From a virus, in IMG/VR virus record IMGVR_UViG_3300044675_007478, positions 1 to 28,188 of that record: a DNA stretch of 28,188 nucleotides; one strand, written 5' to 3'. The translations under genes were made by a program, and so were the position numbers. The notes below the pieces were generated by a model. That model was given only the letters and a program-made list of their open reading frames with translations, was not told where the DNA came from and searched no databases. Shown piece by piece: positions 13,336 to 20,434 of this stretch; the first letter of the stretch is position 1; each line of letters begins with the position of its first letter.

Positions 13336-13656
13336 ATGGATAGTGAGCATGTCGCCAAAGGCGACCCGTCAAAGCTTCCAAGCCGGTTGTTTTACGTGCA
13401 AGCAATAATTCGAAATCGATTGTCTGAGTCTGGATTTTACTATCCTGTCCGTGGAGCATTGCCATTGCTCGCAGATGCATGGAGGGGTGGAGTGTCTATC
13501 GAATTGCTAGAATCAATCTCCAAATCAGTGGATGTAAGGACATGGACCAATTTTCGAGACGCTGTGCACGACGCATGGGAAAAAGCTTCTCGGGAAAGCG
13601 AAACCGATAGCTCGCAATCACCCACTCTTCCGCCTGAGGGCCCGCAGCTCGGCTAG
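13336..13656 (+). CDS. Hypothetical protein overlapping the terminase gene end
   Basis: A 106-residue protein. The ATG at 13336 follows GGGGGA by 9 bases; the in-frame ATG at 13294 lacks such a site. The sequence (MDSEHVAKGDPSKLPSRLFY) continues with QAIIRNRLSESGFYYPVRGA and helices LPLLADAWRGGVSIELLESI and DVRTWTNFRDAVHDAWEKAS. It is somewhat AT-richer than its neighbours. Its last 39 bases overlap the 3' end of the terminase gene on the other strand, so the two blocks converge without a gap. The function is unknown. Confidence 0.55.
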   Translation: MDSEHVAKGDPSKLPSRLFYVQAIIRNRLSESGFYYPVRGALPLLADAWRGGVSIELLESISKSVDVRTWTNFRDAVHDAWEKASRESETDSSQSPTLPPEGPQLG

Positions 13657-15879
13657 GGTGAGCTTGCCATCGTTGGGCCGCTTGGCGATCTTCTCAACGG
13701 CTTCGACGCGCTGCTCGACGGGCGACGGCTCTCGGGATTGATCCTGCTCGGGTCGATCCTGTCCGGATCGGTCGGACATGCTGATCTTGCGGCGGCGTAC
13801 CACTCGATCGGACTCGCCGGGGACTTTCACCCCCAGGATCGATGCACCTACCGCGGCTAGGATCGTCGCGTCAAGGAAGTGATTGTCCCGTCCTGGCCTG
13901 CATCCCCACTCAAACAGCTCTCTGCCTTGCCCCTGAGTCTTCGTGGGGTATTCTGCAGAAAGGTTGTCAGCGATCATCCGGTGACGCAGCGGGGCGGCTC
14001 GGTAGAGCCACCAAGCACCAGGCTCCCCTGCATCGGTGGTCCAGCGTTCCATCATGGCCGTCTTCCAAGTGTTCGTGTCGACGAGGCAGTACCGCGGGGC
14101 CCTCGTCCCTCGGGTCGGTGGCATGCGCCAGCCAAAACCCATACGCTCCCCGGCTTTCTTCTTTTCTTGACTCCAGGGTCTTTGGCGAGCGGTTACCCCC
14201 TTGCCGTGGCTTGGCATCACGTGCTGATGTATCTGGGAGAATCGATAGACGACTTCCGTCTGGTACCCCGCATCCACGACCATGATCTCAGGCCGGAACT
14301 GCGTCCCGTCGTCGCGACTATAAATCACCGCTTGTCGCTCGTCTCGGAGCTTGCCTAGCGCGACCAATAGCGACTCGGTAGAGGATCGGATTCCGGTGGC
14401 TCGTATGATGGTCCGATCGATGTCGGCGAGCGTGACATAGTCGATCCCAGGCTCGGGCCAGATCCCATAATCGACAACTACCCCAGAGAAGTCGGCACCG
14501 ACACCGGCAACGACCCACCACAGCGAGGATCCTTGGACGTCGACCCCCAAGGTTATGTGCTCGACCCAGTCGGGGATTTCCCCGCGGCGGTGGGTTGGCA
14601 GTATCCGCAAGCAGAACTCATCCGAAGTAAGGCAGCGAATTCCATCAACCGCAACAATCGATTTCTTGGGTTCATTTTGGTACTCGGCGTCAAAAGTGTC
14701 CGGATTGTCGAAACGCAGATTCTCGGCGTGCTGGATCGCCGAGATCTCGTGAGGAAACTTGCGATGTGCCCAGCCCACCCGGGACCCTGCGTCCATCGCT
14801 TCGCGGTTGGCCTTGTAGCATTTGTTAGCTTTCGGGTGCTCGTCGTTTCCTTCGGCGATCTCTTCGGCGCGGATGTCGAAGTACTTGTTCCACAATTCCC
14901 GGTTTGTCGGCCACTCGTAGACGAGCCTGCATCGATCGCCGTGCCATTTGGGCATGAGCTTGTGGTTTAACATCCGGTCAGCTACGTCGCCCTCTCGGAT
15001 GACGGTGACGGCCGCAAAGCCTGCGATTCGTTTCCCAGGCCCACCAAGGCCCAGGATTGCCCCACCGATCACCTTTTCCCGCTTGGCACATTCCGCGTCG
15101 GACAGTGCCGAAGTGTCGGTCTGTGGGTCGTTGACGAGCACGAAACTAGGTCGAATCGTCTTGCCGTCGGCGAGTACCTTCTGCATGCCTCGGACTCTCC
15201 CAAGGATTCCGGTGCAGCGAATGATTGCCCCAGCCGCCTGCGATCCCTCTATCGTCGGAAACACGAGCTCTTTCCGACGCCATCCAATCAGCGTTCGCTT
15301 GCCCTGGGTCGTCTGCGCGTTGCCTCGCTGGGTGATTCCCTCGAGGCATCGGATTGGGAAAGCGATCTCAGGAAAATCCTCCAGGAGCAGCGGATTGGTT
15401 TCCCACTCCATCTTGATCACATCAAGCGATTCCTCGGCAGCACCTTCGTCGGCTTCGACAAGCACCCCGAATCGCTGATGTCCATAGGACAGCACCCAGA
15501 GCAGGGCTCGCAACAGGACAGTTGTCTTGCCACTCCCTCGCGGCATGGCGATGCACTTCAAGCTTCCGTTGATCGCTCGCTCTTCGATTTCCTTGAGGAT
15601 CCGCTCATGGTCCTCACTGAACGGCAGCGGGAAGGACTCTTTGAAGTACGTGAGAAGGTACTTTTTAAGATTGAGCCGACAGGACTCTCGTCGCTTGGCG
15701 TTGACGATCGCCGGAATCGGCCCGATGTCTCGGGCCTCGGTCGATTCCTCTTTGGCTTTCGACGCCTGGCGTTTACGGTGCTTGGCATACGAGTCCTTGG
15801 GACGCTCCGAGCCAGACTCGTTGTCGTCGTCCTCGGGATCCTCGGGAGCTGCTGCGGCTGGCGGTCGCTTGCGTGCCAT
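13618..15879 (-). CDS. terL: Terminase large subunit (GpA-like)
   Basis: A 753-residue DNA-packaging motor. The ATG at 15879 overlaps the stop of the zinc-ribbon gene, whereas the longer open frame to 16002 is that gene's shadow. A charged, disordered N terminus (1-50) precedes the ATPase: Walker A AMPRGSGKT (111-119) and Walker B-like FVLVNDPQ (246-253). The nuclease domain has LGVDVQGSSLWWVV (Asp447), MVVDAGYQTEVVYRF (Asp536) and NHFLDATILAAVGA (Asp670), the pattern of the lambda gpA family. The tail (about 700-722) is a repetitive DRSGQDRPEQDQSREPSP linker. It is the last gene of the virion block rather than the first, an unusual order. No small subunit is seen next to it. Confidence 0.9.
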   Translation of the reverse strand: MARKRPPAAAAPEDPEDDDNESGSERPKDSYAKHRKRQASKAKEESTEARDIGPIPAIVNAKRRESCRLNLKKYLLTYFKESFPLPFSEDHERILKEIEERAINGSLKCIAMPRGSGKTTVLLRALLWVLSYGHQRFGVLVEADEGAAEESLDVIKMEWETNPLLLEDFPEIAFPIRCLEGITQRGNAQTTQGKRTLIGWRRKELVFPTIEGSQAAGAIIRCTGILGRVRGMQKVLADGKTIRPSFVLVNDPQTDTSALSDAECAKREKVIGGAILGLGGPGKRIAGFAAVTVIREGDVADRMLNHKLMPKWHGDRCRLVYEWPTNRELWNKYFDIRAEEIAEGNDEHPKANKCYKANREAMDAGSRVGWAHRKFPHEISAIQHAENLRFDNPDTFDAEYQNEPKKSIVAVDGIRCLTSDEFCLRILPTHRRGEIPDWVEHITLGVDVQGSSLWWVVAGVGADFSGVVVDYGIWPEPGIDYVTLADIDRTIIRATGIRSSTESLLVALGKLRDERQAVIYSRDDGTQFRPEIMVVDAGYQTEVVYRFSQIHQHVMPSHGKGVTARQRPWSQEKKKAGERMGFGWRMPPTRGTRAPRYCLVDTNTWKTAMMERWTTDAGEPGAWWLYRAAPLRHRMIADNLSAEYPTKTQGQGRELFEWGCRPGRDNHFLDATILAAVGASILGVKVPGESDRVVRRRKISMSDRSGQDRPEQDQSREPSPVEQRVEAVEKIAKRPNDGKLTLAELRALRRKSG

Positions 15880-16106
15880 CAGTATCGGCTGGGCCTTTGG
15901 CGTGGAATACCATGCTTGGGGGCACAGTTGCATTGACGGTAGTACCAAGTGATCCGCTCTCGAGTGGAGGCGGCTTTGTACTTGGCTCCACAGCATGGGC
16001 ATGTGGGCGCTGTGCCTCTAGCCTGACGACGGTATCGTCCGTGTGGGCTGGAATTGTGCGGCATGAGATGCGTCATCTCGGCATTCAGTTGGGCGAATAC
16101 GACCAT
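15879..16106 (-). CDS. Zinc-ribbon protein upstream of terminase
   Basis: A 75-residue protein with AGGAGG upstream of the ATG at 16106. A Cys-Pro-Cys-Cys knuckle (TCPCCGAKYKAASTRERITW) and a second Cys pair (YYRQCNCAPKHG) form a likely zinc ribbon, as in small phage proteins next to terminases or HNH genes. Its first 22 bases overlap the preceding gene and its stop overlaps the terminase ATG. Coupling to TerL suggests a packaging accessory role, which is an inference. Confidence 0.65.
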   Translation of the reverse strand: MVVFAQLNAEMTHLMPHNSSPHGRYRRQARGTAPTCPCCGAKYKAASTRERITWYYRQCNCAPKHGIPRQRPSRY

Positions 16107-16582
16107 AGTCCTGAGTCCTCCTGGCTAGTGCGAATCGAAGTCCCATCAAATAGCGACGCTCCGTCTTTTGGTTGCTCTTTGGTTGCCACTCCGAGCTCGA
16201 CCAGCCTCTCGGAGAGGGTCTGGTGCTCGCTGATCCACAGGTGGCCTGGTTGTTTGGATTTGGGCCGGAGGTTGCGAAACCATTCCCGGTCATGCTGCGG
16301 GGTGGGGATCAGCACTCGAGTCCACAGAGGGCACTTCTCAAGGATCTGGACTGTCGCTTTGTAGGCCGCGACTCCGGCAGGATTTGGTTCCTCCTTGTCG
16401 TGCTTCTCGTCAGTGCCCATGCGTTTATGCTCGATCTTTCGCGACATGGGCGGCGTGAAGCAGTCGATCAGCACCAGTTCGATCTCGCTGTCGTCAGGGA
16501 GCATGATGCGGATCACGTTGGGGGACAATGCGAACATGATCCGTGCGCGGGTCATCAGGCCTAGCAATCGTGGGCAACGCAT
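16085..16582 (-). CDS. Divergent SNase-like (staphylococcal-nuclease fold) protein
   Basis: A 165-residue protein. The ATG at 16582 follows the upstream stop by five bases, with AAGGA before it; the longer frame lies inside the glycosyltransferase gene. The order of elements resembles an SNase OB-fold: VIRIMLPDDSEIELVLIDCF TPP (strands and ID loop), PAGVAAYKATVQILE (helix), LWTRVLIPTP (strand), HLWISEHQTLSERLVELGVA (strand plus the C-terminal 'L-x2-LV-x2-G-A' helix). The usual catalytic Arg/Glu positions look substituted, so it may be an inactive or binding version. This is a fold-level guess from pattern; it sits between the glycosyltransferase and terminase module. Confidence 0.5.
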   Translation of the reverse strand: MRCPRLLGLMTRARIMFALSPNVIRIMLPDDSEIELVLIDCFTPPMSRKIEHKRMGTDEKHDKEEPNPAGVAAYKATVQILEKCPLWTRVLIPTPQHDREWFRNLRPKSKQPGHLWISEHQTLSERLVELGVATKEQPKDGASLFDGTSIRTSQEDSGLWSYSPN

Positions 16583-16587
16583 GGGCG

Positions 16588-17754
16588 TCAATCCTTTGGG
16601 GTGAGTGTGAGCGCAGGGTTTCCTACCAAGCGGAGCTGCTCGACGAGCGATCGGAGCAATTCGGTTTTCTTTGGCTCGCCGGAAGCATGGACGAAATGGG
16701 CGTCGGGCAAAATCCGGTTGAATTCTTGGTTCCAGACCTGACAGTTCTTTTGAGGCGACAGCATTCGCTTCGCGACTTGCATTCGATGAAAGTTGATCCC
16801 TACCAAGGTTTGCTCGGAGACATGGCCAGTGGGAATCGGCAGCGTCGGAGGCTTCCACACATCCGCACCGTGCTGCTTGCAATGAACCACTCCCGAATTT
16901 AGGGATTGAATGAAAAGCCTAGAGACTGGCCGGTAGTCGATGCAGCTCGAAACCGACTTGACCGACGCTTCCACCCAAGATGTCGCAGGCAGGTAATCGA
17001 ACTCGTCGTGAATCGAAACGCTCGCTTGCGTATGGAAAATCGATTCGCCGGCCGATTCGGTCACAAGCACATCGGCATCAAGGTAAAGCGTTTCTTCGTA
17101 CTGTTTCGCGAATGCATGAACTCGGAACTTCTCGAGGCCCCACCAGCCCTGGGTGGTATTCTTCAAGGCGACAAAATCCGCACCGCAGGCCTCGGCGTAG
17201 GCTCGCATCGGGCCCTCGGTGTATCGCAGCCACTCACGAGCTTTGCCGGTTGCGACGGTGATCACAAGACGCCGACCGCCCTTGATGGTATCATTCACAG
17301 GGCGAAACCAAGCCACTTGCCCGGCCGCAGCAATCCTCGACCAGATCTCGCGAGCGCGGGCAAGTGGCACTTGGGGGTGCGAGTGATCGACATCGATCCT
17401 CTCGTTGATGGCGTTGTGCAGTTCGACCCCCCAATAGAAAAATGAATCGGGACCCACGAGTACTTCGTCTGTCAGTGGAAACGTTTCCAAGGTCGCCTGG
17501 ATGTGGACCGCACAAGAGCACCCGGGCGGAAGACTCCACCGAAGCCACTCGGCGAACCATTCCTTGGCCTTGGCCGGATCCCAGTCGTTGGCATTGCGAA
17601 ACGAGTACAGATGCAGTGCTGGCCAACCGAGGTCCCGTTGCTCGGGCTCTAGGTACAGATCCTCGCCAAATTCGTGAGTGACACCACTGATGCCATCGAC
17701 GGTCTGGGCGAGGAAGGAACCTTCGCGGATTGGATGACCGAACATGTCTTGCAT
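16588..17754 (-). CDS. Glycosyltransferase family 8-like protein
   Basis: A 388-residue protein whose ATG at 17754 overlaps the stop of the Cys-rich gene; an in-frame upstream ATG at 17775 lies inside that gene. Residues 1-160 form an unrecognised N-terminal domain (MQDMFGHPIREGSFLAQTVD...). From 162 on it resembles a nucleotide-sugar transferase of the GT-A fold: RLVITVATGKAREWL, GWWGLEKFRVHAFAKQYEE and TLYLDADVLV (the DxD metal site at 226-228). LNSGVV (285-290) and a late HFVHASG follow. It could glycosylate a virion or host surface component. Placement among structural genes favours a virion target, but the sequence does not prove it. Confidence 0.7.
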   Translation of the reverse strand: MQDMFGHPIREGSFLAQTVDGISGVTHEFGEDLYLEPEQRDLGWPALHLYSFRNANDWDPAKAKEWFAEWLRWSLPPGCSCAVHIQATLETFPLTDEVLVGPDSFFYWGVELHNAINERIDVDHSHPQVPLARAREIWSRIAAAGQVAWFRPVNDTIKGGRRLVITVATGKAREWLRYTEGPMRAYAEACGADFVALKNTTQGWWGLEKFRVHAFAKQYEETLYLDADVLVTESAGESIFHTQASVSIHDEFDYLPATSWVEASVKSVSSCIDYRPVSRLFIQSLNSGVVHCKQHGADVWKPPTLPIPTGHVSEQTLVGINFHRMQVAKRMLSPQKNCQVWNQEFNRILPDAHFVHASGEPKKTELLRSLVEQLRLVGNPALTLTPKD

Positions 17755-18848
17755 CAGGAAAGCTCCACGGTCCATTCGGTGGGGAATGCAGTCGGGGGCA
17801 GAGAGCCAGGCGTGACTATTCCTGAGTCGGTTGATCCGGTCAGTGTTTGTTCAAAACCACTTGAGACATTGACGAAATTCGGAGGATCGCAAAACGGATC
17901 GTCGCAGTCGGTCGGAGTGCAAATACTGTTTTCTGCATCTTCAAGACCTCCAGTGTCAGTCGGCAATTCATCGAAGGCATTGCAGACGAACGCAGGAGGA
18001 TCGGCAAAGGTAGGCGTAATCGCCGAGATGCTGGCTGCACACTGCGGGCCGCAGCTCAAGCCCACAGCGTTGGATGTGTTGAAGACCATCGGGAACTCGA
18101 GGGTGGCGACCGAGCGACGCAACACGAGACGAAACGGGTGCAGAGTGACGGACAACAGCGATGGGTTGAACGGCGGCGGTGATCCAACAGGCCAGAATTC
18201 GCTACTCCCGGATTCGCAAGTAGTACTCAACGGGAAGTCGCAAAAGGACGCTGAGGAAACAACGGTGGTTTGTGACCCTTGAGTGTATTGCGTCCCCCAG
18301 GTCAGTCCGATTTGCCCATCGATCACAAGTGCCAAACGATAGCGGCACTCGTCCGTTTCGTCGCATCCATAGCGAGGCTGAGTCCGGCTGACGTAGAGTC
18401 GTGCTGTCGTGATCCCCGCGCGGAGACGCCAGCCCTGTGCGCATCCGAAAGCCTCTTGAACATTGCTTCGGCATGTCTCGATTGGGCCGATGATCTTGCA
18501 AGTCCCCGGGAGGCTGGGATTCGTGCAGATCGCCCAGTGTTTCTGGACGGATGTGAAATTCCGCTGATAGCGTCGCCATCGGTACAGACCGTTGATGTCA
18601 CTCAGATCGTTCGGAGCAGCTCTCGGGAAAGCGGTGATGCTCGAGCAGCATCCGTTGACGGTCGCAAAACTGGCATCGTACGCCACGGCAAAGGGCAGCA
18701 GTCCATTGTTGCCAGTCACCTGCATGCTGTAGAGACGGTCAGACAGCTTTGGTTGTCTGCATGCGTCTCGGCAGCGGTAGCACTTCTTTTGCGAGCCGTT
18801 GGCGTCGCACCACGCACAGGTCAATCCTTCTATGGTCGTCGATGTCAT
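17754..18848 (-). CDS. Cysteine-rich virion-type protein
   Basis: A 364-residue protein with 21 cysteines. It starts with CAWC...CYRCRDAC, a zinc- or disulfide-type cluster. Further pairs follow (NGCCSS, CTNPSLPGTC, CDETDEC, CGPQC, CTPTDC DDPFC) in an otherwise Ser/Thr/Pro-rich, strand-forming chain with little helix. There is no signal peptide. It lies in the distal-tail part of the late operon. I recall similar Cys-rich proteins from planctomycete prophages but know no function. A tail-tip, receptor-binding or baseplate role is plausible. It is followed directly by the glycosyltransferase. Confidence 0.65.
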   Translation of the reverse strand: MTSTTIEGLTCAWCDANGSQKKCYRCRDACRQPKLSDRLYSMQVTGNNGLLPFAVAYDASFATVNGCCSSITAFPRAAPNDLSDINGLYRWRRYQRNFTSVQKHWAICTNPSLPGTCKIIGPIETCRSNVQEAFGCAQGWRLRAGITTARLYVSRTQPRYGCDETDECRYRLALVIDGQIGLTWGTQYTQGSQTTVVSSASFCDFPLSTTCESGSSEFWPVGSPPPFNPSLLSVTLHPFRLVLRRSVATLEFPMVFNTSNAVGLSCGPQCAASISAITPTFADPPAFVCNAFDELPTDTGGLEDAENSICTPTDCDDPFCDPPNFVNVSSGFEQTLTGSTDSGIVTPGSLPPTAFPTEWTVELS

Positions 18849-18851
18849 TGG

Positions 18852-19580
18852 CTAGCTTCCCACACACCAAGGATGGATCACTCGCCAGAAACCAGTGTCG
18901 TAAATCGCCCAGCCTTTATCACCGTTTACTTGCCAAGTGGCGATGTTGAACGAATCTAGGATCTGCGTCGAGTAGCCTGCGATTGTCGCTGTGGCGGAGC
19001 CAGCAGCCCAATTGGTCGTGAGTGTGTAACTGGCTTGCATGGCCCGGCAAGACAAATCCCAAATCCCAAAACCAGCATCCCCAGAGAGTCCAGAAGTGTT
19101 GGCGACGATCTTTGCCAAGCCGAATGCACTACCGACTACCGATCCAGCGATCGGCATCACGAATCCGCTTGCGATCGAGTAGTCCGCCACCGCCAGTCCA
19201 GCGATAGCAACCCGACCGAATTTGAGGTGTGGGATTGGCTCGACCGTGACAGCCATGGATTCAAAATGAGGATTGGCCCCACTGATCAGAGGCGTCAGGG
19301 CCTTGAGGGTGTAGTACCCTTTTTGGTAACTTGGATCTTTGCGAGGGCTGGCCTCCTGGCTCGATACTCCAGGAGGGTTTCCAGCCTGGGGGATCAAAGC
19401 AGCCTTGCCGATTGCCAGATTCGCACCGGTTTCATTCTTAGCGATGACATGTCCAGGCCCGAGGCCATCGAGGCCAGGCACCCCGAACGAAGCAGCATTG
19501 CCACGCGCAGCCTCGATGAGCTTCGTGATCTCTCTTTCACGGCTTGCCGATGGTCGGAATTTGTCGCCTGGAAATGTCAT
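18852..19580 (-). CDS. Distal tail / virion structural protein
   Basis: A 242-residue protein starting MTFPGDKFRPSASREREITK. The ATG at 19580 follows the upstream stop by 11 bases; the longer frame is that gene's shadow. The opening motif (GDKFRPSA...I..L..AA) followed by a Gly/Ala-rich, strand-forming body (GSAFGLAKIVANTSGLSGDA, YDTGFWRVIHPWCVGS) is typical of distal tail or baseplate components in this phage type. No enzyme motif is seen. Confidence 0.65.
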   Translation of the reverse strand: MTFPGDKFRPSASREREITKLIEAARGNAASFGVPGLDGLGPGHVIAKNETGANLAIGKAALIPQAGNPPGVSSQEASPRKDPSYQKGYYTLKALTPLISGANPHFESMAVTVEPIPHLKFGRVAIAGLAVADYSIASGFVMPIAGSVVGSAFGLAKIVANTSGLSGDAGFGIWDLSCRAMQASYTLTTNWAAGSATATIAGYSTQILDSFNIATWQVNGDKGWAIYDTGFWRVIHPWCVGS

Positions 19581-19591
19581 GATGGAAGGGG

Positions 19592-20428
19592 TTAGATTCC
19601 TAGCAAGGCAAAATTGCCCTCTTCGTACACTCGCTCGACGTACACTCCGCGAGGACGCCTGATGACAAAGCCACCAGACTCCCAAGCTTCATAGTCAATC
19701 CACAAGTATTCGTGCCCCTTCTTGGCAACGCCGGTAATTGTACCAAAGACCAAGCCAGTACGATTTGGCGAAGCGGAAAATTTGAAAACAACTGTGACTT
19801 CTCCGGTCGATCCGTTCCGGAACTCCGCGCCGAGGAAAAGCAGTTCTCCAGCGGCGAAGTTGCGGAAAGCAGCAACGTTGGTTTTGTACGTGAGATTGAC
19901 CAGCGTCATGACATAAGCGAGCGTCAGTACACCCTTAGCCAATGTCTTTTCAATCTGGAATTCAAGCCCTGGAATCCCGATCTCTACACCCTTAACCCCG
20001 TTCTGATCGACATTGATCGCCGATCCATAGTTGGCCGCGCCTGAACCATAGATGCTCGTCGCATAAGATTGGGTGACAAGCTGAGTCTTGCCGAGCGTCG
20101 TGCCCGAGAAAGTCCACGTGAGCGGATCTGTTCCGTCATAGGCTCGGGACTCATACGAGAATACGATTTCCCATGCCTGGGGCGTAAGCGGCTTGGCTTT
20201 GGCGGCGACCATCACCATCTCGGGCTTTCCCATCGTCGCGGCAATCACCAGCGGGAATGGAGTACTCGGTAGGTCGACAGCAGCCTGGGTCGCGTCTTCG
20301 GCCTCGGTGTACCCAGTAACAATTGCGATGCGGTTCTGAGTGCGTTTGCCTCCCTTGAGATCGAAATCCATTTCGCGAGACTCGGCGGTCTCATCGATTG
20401 AGATTGGTAGATGCGTCCATGCACTCAT
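19592..20428 (-). CDS. Phage tail protein downstream of tape measure
   Basis: A 278-residue protein starting MSAWTHLPISIDETAESREM. It is beta-rich throughout (ITWTF, VTVVFKFS, YLWIDYEAWESGGFVIRRPR), without membrane segments. Its position right after the tape measure gene is where distal tail (Dit-like) or baseplate-hub proteins are encoded in siphoviruses. I do not recognise the exact family. It is followed by three more structural-type genes before terminase. Confidence 0.65.
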   Translation of the reverse strand: MSAWTHLPISIDETAESREMDFDLKGGKRTQNRIAIVTGYTEAEDATQAAVDLPSTPFPLVIAATMGKPEMVMVAAKAKPLTPQAWEIVFSYESRAYDGTDPLTWTFSGTTLGKTQLVTQSYATSIYGSGAANYGSAINVDQNGVKGVEIGIPGLEFQIEKTLAKGVLTLAYVMTLVNLTYKTNVAAFRNFAAGELLFLGAEFRNGSTGEVTVVFKFSASPNRTGLVFGTITGVAKKGHEYLWIDYEAWESGGFVIRRPRGVYVERVYEEGNFALLGI

Positions 20429-20434
20429 TGTTGG

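Noticed and set aside
18849-20434. Similar junction sequence (GGGARGCTAGCCAA-like) before two tail genes
   Set aside because: The shared bases are mainly the Gly-Ser-stop end of the preceding genes plus the next ribosome binding site; too short to claim a repeat.
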